This document shows, piece after piece, positions 9,201 through 18,480 of a DNA stretch of 64,000 nucleotides; within the stretch, counting starts at the first letter, position 1, and each line of letters begins with the position of its first letter. Under the pieces are notes generated by a model, which was not told the DNA's origin, ran no database searches, and worked only from the letters and a program-made list of their open reading frames with translations. The DNA is from Vibrio sp. D404a. GTDB lineage: Bacteria > Pseudomonadota > Gammaproteobacteria > Enterobacterales > Vibrionaceae. The stretch covers positions 1 through 64,000 of the forward strand of contig NZ_JAHGAJ010000010.1 in the NCBI RefSeq assembly GCF_030248535.1, read 5' to 3'. Position numbers and translations under genes: made by a program.

Positions 9201-9388
9201 CTTTCCCTCAGCTCGAATCATTTCGTAAAACAAATTAGGCGGAGACGATAAAGCACTTAAAGGCTTGGGTCAAACAAATGAGTATTACAAAATCCGTTGA
9301 TCAAATCCCTAGCTTGCTTTTTCGACTTGCCTTATCCTTGCCACAGATATTTTTGTTAGCTTTTTATTTTTAGTAAGTAAGGAACCCC

Positions 9389-10198
9389 ATGTACAAACTG
9401 ATTGCTCTGGATATGGATGGCACACTATTAAACAGTGAAAAAGTCATCTCACAAGAGAACAAAGATGCGATTGCCAGAGCACGAGCTGCTGGTGTAAAGG
9501 TCGTACTTGCGTCAGGTCGCCCTCTAGAAGGAATGCAGAGTAAGCTAGACGAGCTCAACATTAATGGTGAAGATGACTTCGTACTCTTCTACAACGGCTC
9601 GATGGTACAGAACGTTTCAAGCAAAGAAGTGATTCATAGCGAGATTAGCCACGGCAAAGCCGCAAAAGAAATCGCGAATATCGCGAACGAGCTTGGTGGC
9701 TATGTTCATGCGTTCAGTAAGGTTCATGGTCTAATCACGCCTGAAAACAATGAGTACACAGGCATTGAAGCACGTATCAACGGTCTAGACATTACCGAAT
9801 ACGACTTTGCTCAACTTGAAGATGAGCACGAGATCATCAAAACCATGATTGTTGCAGAGCCAAGCAAACTAACAGAGATCATCGGTAAGCTACCAGAACA
9901 ATTGAAGTCACAATTTACCATTGTTCAGAGTGCGCCATTCTTCCTTGAGTTCTTGAACCCAAAATCTAACAAGGGTGTGGGCATTGAGGCTATCGCTAAC
10001 CACTTAGGTATTCATGCAGAGGAAGTGATTTGTATGGGTGACGCTGAAAACGACCACCACATGTTAGAATACGCTGGCCTTGGTATCGCAATGGAAAATG
10101 CGATGGATGAGACGAAAAAAATTGCTAGCTACATTACCGCTAGCAATGATGATCACGGCGTAGCAAAAGCAATCGACAAGTTTATCTTCGACAAGTAA
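9389..10198 (+). CDS. yidA: Cof-type HAD-IIB sugar phosphatase, YidA-like
   Basis: This is a cytosolic haloacid-dehalogenase phosphatase of 269 residues, close to the 270 of E. coli YidA, which dephosphorylates sugar phosphates. Motif I is ALDMDGTLLN with nucleophile D8 and D10. Motif II is VVLASGRP. A type IIB cap domain follows, and motif IV is CMGDAENDHHML. YidA assignment over other Cof-type paralogues rests on the N-terminal region and length and is moderately sure; substrate is inferred. The gene is preceded by AAGGAA and is transcribed divergently from queE. It stands alone and ends in a terminator shared with the convergent gene. Confidence 0.88.
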   Translation: MYKLIALDMDGTLLNSEKVISQENKDAIARARAAGVKVVLASGRPLEGMQSKLDELNINGEDDFVLFYNGSMVQNVSSKEVIHSEISHGKAAKEIANIANELGGYVHAFSKVHGLITPENNEYTGIEARINGLDITEYDFAQLEDEHEIIKTMIVAEPSKLTEIIGKLPEQLKSQFTIVQSAPFFLEFLNPKSNKGVGIEAIANHLGIHAEEVICMGDAENDHHMLEYAGLGIAMENAMDETKKIASYITASNDDHGVAKAIDKFIFDK

Positions 10199-10239
10199 TC
10201 GCTTTGACGTGTTAGAGAAACTCTAAACAACAAAAACGA

Positions 10240-10266
10240 AAAAGGCTGTCATCACAGCCTTTTCTT
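10240..10266. terminator. Bidirectional terminator between yidA and the NUDIX-PAP2 gene
   Basis: The arms AAAGGCTGT and ACAGCCTTT form a 9-bp stem with a CATC loop. T-rich tails lie on the plus side (TTTTC) and the minus side (TTTTCG then TTTTTG). Confidence 0.85.
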
Positions 10267-10270
10267 TTAT

Positions 10271-11683
10271 CTAAACTCTCTTCCAAGGTAATCGAAACCC
10301 GACCACACCAAGTAAGATGAGCAATGGAAAGCGCAAGGTTTCGACAATCAATGACCCGATACCGCTGAACGACACAAAACTACCAGCCCAACTGATCAAA
10401 CCGTTTGTCATCAATAGCAAGGCGATAACTCCGACAACAATCTTAAAAGAGAACTGCCCTGTTAGTGGCTTAGCGTGAGTGAGTGTCACCAAACAAGCAA
10501 TGGTCATCAGAACCGCCACCCAAAAACTGAACGTCGGCAGTGGCCAAATTACGGTCAAAACAATCGAAATCACCACCAGCCCCCACCACACCGATCTTGA
10601 GCTAAGCAGCTCACTAATATTCACGTCTGGTTTAGCATCCAGTCTCACAATATGCCAAGTGGCTAACCCGCCAAGTACGGCACCCATCATCACATCACTG
10701 AAGAAAGCACTACCAGAATAAGCTTTGAACAAGGTAATCCATAACAAACCAATACCAATCCACATCCAAGCTTTCTGATCATCCAGCTTCTTCAGTTTCC
10801 ACACAGCTAGGCTCGTCAAGCTCACCCAAATTCCAGCTAGCATACTTGGGAAGCTATAACCACTGCTCTCCACCAGCTTTAACGTCGGGAGATAAGCGTG
10901 TGGACGCGGCAGGCCAAAACCTTGGTGAGCAATGAGAGTAAGCAAGGTCACAGAGATCAGCGTGAAGCCAAATTTTAACGCGAAGTTACGACCAAAGTGC
11001 CACGCAACCAAAGGTAGGATAATGATAAATATCCACGGCTGAGCAAATAGATTCGTCGCCAAAATCGTATTACCGATTAGGCTAGGTAGTGAATTGATTC
11101 CATTTTGCAGCATCGTAATTGCACTAAGTTCAGCTTGGTGAATCGCAGGGGCCGCTCCAACCAACTCTGATACATAGGTCACTGGTTGATCTGAGGCACG
11201 GCCAAACATCTCGACTATCATTCCCCACTGTTCAGGGTAGCGATATTCACTCGCGTCCAATGTTTGTGGCGCCAACAACATAGCGCGACTCACCTCGACA
11301 CCGTAATGAGGTGCAAACCAAATCGGTAATTCGAATCCGCCAAGTTCATTCTTGGTATCGTAGCTAATGATCTCTGAATCGGAGATACAATCAAAAATGA
11401 CTGCCCCATCTGTGTAACCCAGAACGTCACCAACCGTTACAGCTAAGCCAGCCTCTTCCCATGTCTCTCGTTGAGCGGCGACATAGGCAGGCTCACCAGA
11501 AACAATCGTACCGCCCGGAAGTGACAGTTGCCCTGTAATGAGTTCATCAACCAAAACGATTTGGTCATCAGCACGGACTAGGCAAAGCGCACCCGCTAAG
11601 TTGTCCGGCAATTGCTCTTGTGCGGACGCATTGGTCACACCTAAAATAGAAACCAATAAAACGAGAAAGAATCGATATAACAA
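10271..11683 (-). CDS. Exported NUDIX hydrolase fused to a degenerate PAP2 membrane domain
   Basis: This 470-residue protein combines two domains. A signal peptide (MLYRFFLVLLVSILGVTNASA) is followed by a NUDIX domain with an intact box, G58-x5-E64-x7-R72-E73-x2-E76-E77-x-G79, which would face the periplasm. From about residue 210 there are six or so membrane helices resembling type 2 phosphatidic acid phosphatase. Here the usual catalytic histidines are missing. The PSGH motif reads PSML (279-282), and the HYPSD-type motif reads FFSD (327-330), while an RP pair remains at 260-261. The PAP2 part is therefore probably non-catalytic or membrane-anchoring. Substrate of the NUDIX part is unknown; lipid-linked or nucleotide diphosphates are a guess. 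It lies 82 bp downstream of the GNAT gene on the same strand. Confidence 0.85.
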   Translation of the reverse strand: MLYRFFLVLLVSILGVTNASAQEQLPDNLAGALCLVRADDQIVLVDELITGQLSLPGGTIVSGEPAYVAAQRETWEEAGLAVTVGDVLGYTDGAVIFDCISDSEIISYDTKNELGGFELPIWFAPHYGVEVSRAMLLAPQTLDASEYRYPEQWGMIVEMFGRASDQPVTYVSELVGAAPAIHQAELSAITMLQNGINSLPSLIGNTILATNLFAQPWIFIIILPLVAWHFGRNFALKFGFTLISVTLLTLIAHQGFGLPRPHAYLPTLKLVESSGYSFPSMLAGIWVSLTSLAVWKLKKLDDQKAWMWIGIGLLWITLFKAYSGSAFFSDVMMGAVLGGLATWHIVRLDAKPDVNISELLSSRSVWWGLVVISIVLTVIWPLPTFSFWVAVLMTIACLVTLTHAKPLTGQFSFKIVVGVIALLLMTNGLISWAGSFVSFSGIGSLIVETLRFPLLILLGVVGFRLPWKRV

Positions 11684-11765
11684 CGAAAGTACCTACAAAA
11701 CCAAAAACAGATAAAAATAGTAACGAAATGAACGCAGTGTAATAGAGTGGCTCTTTAAGCGCAGC

Positions 11766-12245
11766 CTAGCTTTTAACCAATGACTTTCTCCACCATTGAA
11801 TGTGCGGTATGAACCCCATTTTTTGATAGAAGTGCTTGGCATTGCCGTTGAAATCCCATACCTCGACGAACACCTGTTGCACTCCGTAATCGTCAAACGT
11901 GCTCTCTAGCTTATTGAAGAGCTTCTCTGCGATTGACTGGTTACGGTAATCAGGCAACACAAACAGCTCATCGATACTACCCATCTGCACAGGTTTACTC
12001 ACCGTAGACACCAACTCACAGAAGTGTCCCGTGACAAAGCCAACAATCAACTGCCCTTTGACGGCGACGTAAACCAAGCATTGAGGGTCATCAAGATACC
12101 GAGCGATACTCTTTTCCTGTTCAATTTCTTGTGCCGTTTTAAAGTGCTCAGGGCTAGCCAGATGATGAAAATGGTGGAGGTCGAACATCATCTCGTTCAG
12201 CTGCTCAAGGTCAGAATTTTGCGCAGCTCTCAATGTTAGGCTCAT
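11766..12245 (-). CDS. GNAT-family N-acetyltransferase
   Basis: This is a cytosolic 159-residue acetyltransferase of the GNAT fold. It starts with LTLRAAQNSDLEQL and continues through strand beta4 (GSIDELFVLPDYRNQSIAEKLF, about residues 88-109), where the acetyl-CoA pyrophosphate loop would bind. It ends with the motif B segment KHFYQKMGFIPHIQWW. The RxxGxG loop is degenerate here (RNQSIA). The acceptor substrate cannot be deduced. It lies upstream of the NUDIX-PAP2 gene on the same strand and may be co-transcribed. Confidence 0.88.
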   Translation of the reverse strand: MSLTLRAAQNSDLEQLNEMMFDLHHFHHLASPEHFKTAQEIEQEKSIARYLDDPQCLVYVAVKGQLIVGFVTGHFCELVSTVSKPVQMGSIDELFVLPDYRNQSIAEKLFNKLESTFDDYGVQQVFVEVWDFNGNAKHFYQKMGFIPHIQWWRKSLVKS

Positions 12246-12398
12246 GGTGTAGCGTCTTCTTTTATTTCACAAAATATCACTATAGCCTAGTTTACTTGCG
12301 CCGGGCATCGTTACAAGCCCAGATCCTCACTTAGAGTACGATATTCAACATTGCACTCGTGCTTTTTCATCGGTGAAGGGATTGAAATAGACAACTAA

Positions 12399-12434
12399 AA
12401 AGAAAACCGCCTAATGTTTATTATTAGACGGTTT
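12399..12434 (-). terminator. Terminator of the prp operon (after prpE)
   Basis: Read on the minus strand, AAACCGTCTAAT pairs with ATTAGGCGGTTT (one G-U pair), followed by TTCTTTTTAG. It lies 34 bp beyond the prpE stop. Confidence 0.8.
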
Positions 12435-12467
12435 AGTTTGAAGCGGGATCTCATCATGACGGTAAAG

Positions 12468-14414
12468 CTATGTCTCCTTAGAGAGTCGCGTCTCGATCTC
12501 TTTTAAGCTGGATGGATCATCGATAGTTGAAGGCACCACATACTGCTCACCATCAGCTATCTGGCGTATCGTTTTACGCAAGATCTTACCCGAACGAGTT
12601 TTCGGTAAGCGCTCAACCACCAGCGCTTGTTTAAAGCAAGCTACCGCACCGATTTCGTCACGCACCTTACCGACCAGCTCACCTTGAAGCTCAATATCGT
12701 CGACTCTCACGCCATCTTTGAGTACCACTAATCCAAGCGGAAGCTGCCCTTTCAAGTCATCGTGAATTCCCACAACCGCACATTCAGCAATAGCAGGATG
12801 ACCACCGACAATTTCTTCCATTTCACCGGTCGACAATCTATGACCTGCAACGTTAATCACATCGTCGATACGTCCCATAATGAACAGGTAACCTTCTTCA
12901 TCTAGGTACCCTCCATCGCCCGACACGTAATAACCGGGAAACTGACTCAAATAGCCCGTTTCGAAGCGATCATGGTTGCGCCAAACCGTAGGCAAGCAAC
13001 CGGGAGGCAGAGGACGCTTAATCGCAACAAAGCCTTGTTGGTTTGGTTGAGTCCTTTCTCCTAACTCATCAAGGATCTCGACTTGATAACCCGGAACAGG
13101 TTTAGTCGCTGAACCAGCTTTCACAGGCATCAGCTCTAAACCGGTCGGATTACCCGCTATCGCCCAGCCTGTCTCGGTCTGCCACCAATGATCGACAACC
13201 GGTTTAGCCGTTTTACTTTCAACCCATTCTAGGGTTGGTGGGTCTAAACGCTCACCGGCCATAAAAATGGTATCGAGCTTTGATAGGTCATATTGCTTGA
13301 GACATCCACCCTCTGGGTCTTCCTTCTTGATAGCGCGAAATGCCGTGGGAGCAGAAAACAGAACATTCACTGAATACTCTTCACAGACTCGCCAAAATGC
13401 ACCCGGATCGGGCGTGCGAACTGGCTTGCCTTCAAACAAAATCGTTGTACAGCCGTGAATCAAAGGGGCATAGACAATGTAAGAGTGACCAACGACCCAA
13501 CCAACATCCGATGCTGCCCAGAAAACACCATCTTGAGGCATGTTGTAGATAGTGCTCATCGAGTACTTCATCGCAACCGCATGCCCACCATTATCACGCA
13601 CAACCCCTTTCGGTTTGCCCGTGGTGCCTGAGGTATACAAGATATAAAGTGGGTCAGTCGCTAACACAGGTACACATGCATGCGGCAACGCCTGTTCCAT
13701 CTGCTGTTGCCAATCAAGATCGCGCTCGTTATTCAGATCAGCGGGACATTCAGGTCTCTGAAGCACCAGTACATTTTGTGGTTTCCAGCGACTATCCATG
13801 ATTGCTCTATCAACCAGTGGCTTGTACGGAATAACTTTATTGATTTCGATACCACAGGAAGCCGTGATCAACACTTTGGGCTCTGCATCCTCGATACGCA
13901 CCGCCAGCTCATGAGGAGCAAAACCACCAAATACCACTGAGTGAATCGCACCGAGTCTCGCACAAGCAAGCATCGCCATTGCTGCTTCCGGAATCATTGG
14001 CATGTAGATAACCACACGGTCGCCTTTCTCAACGCCTTGCGCCGCGAGTAACCCAGCCACTTTTGCGACTTGGTCGCGTAACTCCACATAGCTGTAGCGC
14101 TGTTTTATGCCAGTTACAGGTGAATCATATATCAATGCAGTGGTGTCACCTCGCCCTTGCTCACAATGATAATCAAGTGCAAGCCAGCAGGTATTCATCA
14201 CGCCATCCGCAAACCAGCGCTCGATACCATTGTCATCTTTCTCTAAAATTCGGGTAGGTTCTTCAAACCAGTCAATACATTGAGCTTGGCTCTGCCAGTA
14301 TTGCTCAGGGTTACGCGTCGCAAAATCATAAGCAGCTTGGTAAGCACCTGTTTGCGTCGCGCTTTGGTTTGAAGTTTCAATTGATTGCTTTTTTTGCTCT
14401 AGTGTAGAAGACAT
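12468..14414 (-). CDS. prpE: Propionyl-CoA synthetase PrpE
   Basis: PrpE activates propionate to propionyl-CoA through a propionyl-AMP intermediate and feeds the methylcitrate cycle. It is a 648-residue ANL-superfamily enzyme, longer than E. coli PrpE (628) by an N-terminal extension. The AMP-binding motif YTSGTTGKPKG begins at Y260. The hinge and C-terminal domain include GRIDDVINVAGHRLSTGEMEE, and the conserved catalytic, acetylation-prone lysine is K610 in LPKTRSGK. Acetyl-CoA synthetase is the alternative, but position as last gene of the prp operon favours propionate. It lies 154 bp after prpF, and a terminator follows. Confidence 0.95.
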   Translation of the reverse strand: MSSTLEQKKQSIETSNQSATQTGAYQAAYDFATRNPEQYWQSQAQCIDWFEEPTRILEKDDNGIERWFADGVMNTCWLALDYHCEQGRGDTTALIYDSPVTGIKQRYSYVELRDQVAKVAGLLAAQGVEKGDRVVIYMPMIPEAAMAMLACARLGAIHSVVFGGFAPHELAVRIEDAEPKVLITASCGIEINKVIPYKPLVDRAIMDSRWKPQNVLVLQRPECPADLNNERDLDWQQQMEQALPHACVPVLATDPLYILYTSGTTGKPKGVVRDNGGHAVAMKYSMSTIYNMPQDGVFWAASDVGWVVGHSYIVYAPLIHGCTTILFEGKPVRTPDPGAFWRVCEEYSVNVLFSAPTAFRAIKKEDPEGGCLKQYDLSKLDTIFMAGERLDPPTLEWVESKTAKPVVDHWWQTETGWAIAGNPTGLELMPVKAGSATKPVPGYQVEILDELGERTQPNQQGFVAIKRPLPPGCLPTVWRNHDRFETGYLSQFPGYYVSGDGGYLDEEGYLFIMGRIDDVINVAGHRLSTGEMEEIVGGHPAIAECAVVGIHDDLKGQLPLGLVVLKDGVRVDDIELQGELVGKVRDEIGAVACFKQALVVERLPKTRSGKILRKTIRQIADGEQYVVPSTIDDPSSLKEIETRLSKET

Positions 14415-14568
14415 AACGCCTCCTCCTTGAATTCGTCAGAAAACGATCAGCCGTATACTCGGCTTGTTGACCTTTTGTCCTTACGTGTTATTTCCCGTAT
14501 TGAATAGCCTATTCGGGTCTAAGCACAGCCAATGTAGTAATAAACAGATCGTGCCATGACCCAAGCAT

Positions 14569-15741
14569 TTACAATGGGCAAGGCACGCGCACTAACCCTT
14601 CCATCAGGATCCGAGCGCTTCTGCTCATCATGGCTTTCTCTACCGCCCACCCTTTAGGGGTTAACGAAGCACCAGCTCCCACTTTTAATGTTCCAGAAGG
14701 GTGTCCAAAGGTCGTAAAATCGCGTTCACCACCGCCTGCAGCGCGATTAACCAGTGTTCCGGATATCGCAGCGGCCGACGCAATGGCAACGGCTGCCGTT
14801 CCCATCATGGCGTGGTGCAGTTTGCCCATGGACAGCGCTCGAACCAAGACGTCAATCTCAGCCTCTTCCACCATCTTCCCACTCGATGTTTTATACGGTT
14901 TTGGTGGCGATACAAACGCTACCTTCGGCGTGTGCTGACGCGTTTGCGCCTCACTGATATCCTCAATCAAGCCCATGGCAACAGCGCCATGTGCTCGAAT
15001 CGACTCGAATAGTGCCAACGCTTTCGCATCAGAATTTATATCATCTTGCAGTTCAGTACCCGTGTAACCCAGTACCGAAGCGTCGACGAAAATGGTTGGG
15101 ATCCCCGCGTTGATCAAACTCACTTCAATGCAACCTAACTCGGGTACATCAAGCCAATCGACCGCTTGTCCCGTTGGTAATACACTGCCAGCCTCACCAG
15201 CAGGCTCCATGAAATCGACTTGGATCTCTGCAGCAGGAAAAGTCACGCCATCCAACTCAAAATCACCGACCTCTTGAACTTGACCATCAATCATTGGTAC
15301 ATGGACAATAATCGTCTTCTCGATATTGGCTTGCCAAACCCGAACTTCAACAACGCCATTCATTGGGACTCGTTCAGGATCAATAAGACCAGCATGAATA
15401 GCATAAGGCCCGATAGCAGCTGATAAGTTTCCACAGTTACCGCTCCAATCGACAAAGGGTTTATCAATTGCAACCTGACCAAATAGATAATCGACATCGT
15501 GACCGGGTTGCTCACTCTTAGATGCAATCACAATCTTACTGGTACTGGATGTCGCTCCTCCCATACCGTCTGTCTGTTTGCCATAAGGATCTGGGCTACC
15601 AATAACGCGCATCAGTAACTTGTCTCGATACTCACCGGGCGTTTGCGCACGCTCTGGCAGGTCAACAAGATTAAAGAAAACACCTTTACTAGTGCCGCCT
15701 CGCATGTAGGTGGCCGCAATTTTCAATTGATGAATACTCAT
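14569..15741 (-). CDS. prpF: AcnD-accessory isomerase PrpF
   Basis: PrpF is the cis/trans-aconitate-isomerase-like partner required when AcnD replaces PrpD in the methylcitrate cycle. The 390-residue protein starts with a characteristic RGGTSKGVFF segment near residues 14-23. PDPYGKQTDGMGGATSSTSK and NCGNLSAAIGPYAIHAG, both typical of the PrpF/diaminopimelate-epimerase fold, follow. The gene starts 9 bp after the acnD stop, so translation is likely coupled. The distinct fold, length and context make this assignment secure. Confidence 0.97.
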   Translation of the reverse strand: MSIHQLKIAATYMRGGTSKGVFFNLVDLPERAQTPGEYRDKLLMRVIGSPDPYGKQTDGMGGATSSTSKIVIASKSEQPGHDVDYLFGQVAIDKPFVDWSGNCGNLSAAIGPYAIHAGLIDPERVPMNGVVEVRVWQANIEKTIIVHVPMIDGQVQEVGDFELDGVTFPAAEIQVDFMEPAGEAGSVLPTGQAVDWLDVPELGCIEVSLINAGIPTIFVDASVLGYTGTELQDDINSDAKALALFESIRAHGAVAMGLIEDISEAQTRQHTPKVAFVSPPKPYKTSSGKMVEEAEIDVLVRALSMGKLHHAMMGTAAVAIASAAAISGTLVNRAAGGGERDFTTFGHPSGTLKVGAGASLTPKGWAVEKAMMSRSARILMEGLVRVPCPL

Positions 15742-15750
15742 AATGCCTCC

Positions 15751-18366
15751 CTACTGAGCCAAAAAGTCTTTGGCAAAGCGTTGAAGTACGCCGCCAGCTT
15801 GATAGACATGCACTTCGTCTTCGGTATCCAGACGACAAGTCACTGCCACATCCATTCGGCTACTATCCTGACGTGTAATAACCAACGCGAGATCAGCGCC
15901 TGGTGTGATATCTCCATGGACATCAAACAGTTCTGTGCCATCTAGCTTGAGCGTATTGCGATTTTCCCCTGCTTTAAATTGCAGTGGCAGCACGCCCATG
16001 CCGACTAGGTTGGTGCGGTGGATACGCTCAAAACCTTCAGCAACAATCGCTTCTACACCCGCCAAGCGAACACCTTTAGCAGCCCAATCTCGAGAAGAGC
16101 CTTGACCATAGTCGGCCCCAGCAATCACGACCAGCGGTTGCTTTCTGTCCATGTAGGTTTCGATTGCTTCCCACATGCGCGTTACCTTGCCTTCAGGTTC
16201 GACACGAGCAAGTGAGCCTTGTACCACTTTGCCATTTTCTTGGACCATCTCATTAAAGAGCTTAGGGTTAGCAAAGGTGGCACGTTGAGCGGTTAAGTGA
16301 TCGCCTCGGTGAGTCGCGTAAGAGTTAAAGTCCTCTTCTGGCACATCCATTTTGGCTAGGTATTCACCGGCTGCGCTGCTCGCAAGAATCGCATTAGACG
16401 GAGAAAGGTGATCCGTGGTGATGTTGTCACCCAGAATTGCCAGTGGTCGCATTCCTTTCAGCGAACGCTCCCCTGCCAAAGCCCCTTCCCAATAAGGAGG
16501 GCGGCGGATGTAGGTACTCTTCGGGCGCCAATCGTAAAGAGGCTCACTGGCAGACAGCCCTTCATCCAACTTAAACATTTGAATGTAGATGTCGTTAAAC
16601 TGCTGTGGTTTCACATGCTGCGCTACAACTGCATCGATCTCTTCGTCACTTGGCCATAAGTCGCTCAAATAGATCGGATTGCCCGACGCGTCATTGCCGA
16701 GGCTGTGCTTCTCAATATCAAAGCGCATTGTCCCTGCAAGCGCATAAGCCACAACAAGTGGAGGAGATGCAAGAAACGCTTGCTTGGCATAAGGGTGGAT
16801 GCGACCATCGAAGTTTCGATTTCCAGATAGCACCGCTGTGGTATACAGATCTCTGTCGATGATTTCTTGTTGAATCTTAGGATCTAGCGCGCCACTCATA
16901 CCATTACAGGTAGTACAGGCATAGCCGACAATACCGAAACCCAGCGTTTCAAGTTCATCTAAGAGGCCTGCCGATTCAAGGTAAAGCTTGGCCACTTTCG
17001 ACCCCGGAGCAAACGAGGTTTTCACCCACGGTTTACGAACAAGCCCCAACTGATTGGCTTTTTTAGCGACTAAGCCCGCTGCAACCACATTTCTTGGGTT
17101 ACTGGTATTGGTACAAGACGTAATAGCAGCAATAATCACTGCGCCATCTGGCATTTGACCGTCATCCCTCGCATTCAGCTCTTCATGGCTGATTCCTTGT
17201 TGCTGTAACTCAGAAGTAGGTAGTCGACGATGAGGGTTAGACGGGCCAGCAAGATTTCGCTCAACCTGAGACAAATCAAACTCAAGCACACGCTCATATT
17301 TCGCTGAAGTCATATCATCAGCCCAAAGCCCAACTTGCTTAGCATAGCGCTCTACCAAATCGACTTGCTCTGGCTCACGACCCGTTAGCTTGAGATACTG
17401 AATGGTCTGCTCATCGATGTAGAACATACCCGCAGTGGCGCCATATTCCGGTGTCATGTTAGAGATCGTGGCACGGTCGCCAATAGAAAGAGCACGAGCA
17501 CCTTCGCCAAAGAACTCTAGGTAACTAGAAACAACGCGCTCTTGACGCAAGAACTCGGTAATTGCCAACACAATATCGGTGGCGGTGATCCCCTCTTGGC
17601 GCTGACCAGTGAGCTTAACACCCACAATATCAGGCAAACGCATCATTGATGGTCGACCCAGCATCACGGTTTCAGCTTCTAGTCCGCCAACGCCAATCGC
17701 GATAACGCCCAGAGCATCAACGTGAGGAGTATGGCTATCGGTACCGACACACGTATCTGGATACGCAAGCCCGTTTTTGTTTTGAATAACTGGCGACATC
17801 TTCTCAAGGTTGATCTGGTGCATGATCCCGTTACCTGCGGGAATTACATTGACGTTTTTAAAGGCCGTTTTACACCACTCGATAAAATGGAAGCGGTCTT
17901 CATTACGGCGCTCCTCAATTGCACGGTTTTTATCAAAAGCGTTATTTTCAAAGCCAGCGTGTTCAACAGCCAATGAGTGGTCAACAATCAGTTGTGTCTC
18001 AACTACAGGGTTTACTTTGGCTGGATCGCCGCCCTGATCCGCAATTGCATCTCTCAAGCCGGCGAGATCAACCAATGCGGTTTGGCCAAGGATGTCGTGA
18101 CAAACAACGCGAGCAGGATACCAAGGGAAATCACGCTCTCGTTTTCTTTCGATGATCTGCTCTAGGCTGGCTTGTAGTGAATCGATATCACAACGTCTTA
18201 GAATCTGCTCGGCCAGCACTTTAGAGGTGTAAGGTAAGGTATCGTAACTACCGGGAGCAAGTTGCTCAACCGCGTCACGTACGTCATAAAATTCAAGGTT
18301 AGTTCCCGGCAACACTTTTCGAAACTGATTTCGATACTGCTCACGGTCTTGGGTATATTCGGTCAT
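15751..18366 (-). CDS. acnD: Fe/S-dependent 2-methylcitrate dehydratase AcnD
   Basis: AcnD is the aconitase-family enzyme that dehydrates 2-methylcitrate to 2-methyl-trans-aconitate, which PrpF converts to the cis form. It has 871 residues, the usual length for AcnD. The 4Fe-4S cluster ligands are C418 (ITSCTNTSNP), C484 and C487 (CTTCNG). The C-terminal swivel domain includes GADYGQGSSRDWAAKG. Without context it could be taken for aconitase A, but the adjacent prpF and prpC settle it. It lies between prpC (115-bp gap) and prpF (9-bp gap). Confidence 0.97.
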   Translation of the reverse strand: MTEYTQDREQYRNQFRKVLPGTNLEFYDVRDAVEQLAPGSYDTLPYTSKVLAEQILRRCDIDSLQASLEQIIERKRERDFPWYPARVVCHDILGQTALVDLAGLRDAIADQGGDPAKVNPVVETQLIVDHSLAVEHAGFENNAFDKNRAIEERRNEDRFHFIEWCKTAFKNVNVIPAGNGIMHQINLEKMSPVIQNKNGLAYPDTCVGTDSHTPHVDALGVIAIGVGGLEAETVMLGRPSMMRLPDIVGVKLTGQRQEGITATDIVLAITEFLRQERVVSSYLEFFGEGARALSIGDRATISNMTPEYGATAGMFYIDEQTIQYLKLTGREPEQVDLVERYAKQVGLWADDMTSAKYERVLEFDLSQVERNLAGPSNPHRRLPTSELQQQGISHEELNARDDGQMPDGAVIIAAITSCTNTSNPRNVVAAGLVAKKANQLGLVRKPWVKTSFAPGSKVAKLYLESAGLLDELETLGFGIVGYACTTCNGMSGALDPKIQQEIIDRDLYTTAVLSGNRNFDGRIHPYAKQAFLASPPLVVAYALAGTMRFDIEKHSLGNDASGNPIYLSDLWPSDEEIDAVVAQHVKPQQFNDIYIQMFKLDEGLSASEPLYDWRPKSTYIRRPPYWEGALAGERSLKGMRPLAILGDNITTDHLSPSNAILASSAAGEYLAKMDVPEEDFNSYATHRGDHLTAQRATFANPKLFNEMVQENGKVVQGSLARVEPEGKVTRMWEAIETYMDRKQPLVVIAGADYGQGSSRDWAAKGVRLAGVEAIVAEGFERIHRTNLVGMGVLPLQFKAGENRNTLKLDGTELFDVHGDITPGADLALVITRQDSSRMDVAVTCRLDTEDEVHVYQAGGVLQRFAKDFLAQ

Positions 18367-18480
18367 AATCGCCCCTCCATATTGGGCGTAACTTCACTGC
18401 TCGATAAAGGTGGATGACGCCTAGATAGAACCAAACGACATCCATTACCGACAGAGCAATCACTCTGTCTATCGTCACAG

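Noticed and set aside
9201..9388. preQ1 riboswitch before queE-queC
   Set aside because: No preQ1 aptamer features could be made out in the short leader.
10271..11683. Frameshift or assembly join creating the NUDIX-PAP2 fusion
   Set aside because: The frame is continuous, with one signal peptide, a linker and no change of base composition at the junction.
15751..18366. Aconitase A (acnA)
   Set aside because: Context between prpC and prpF, and the family length, point to AcnD instead.
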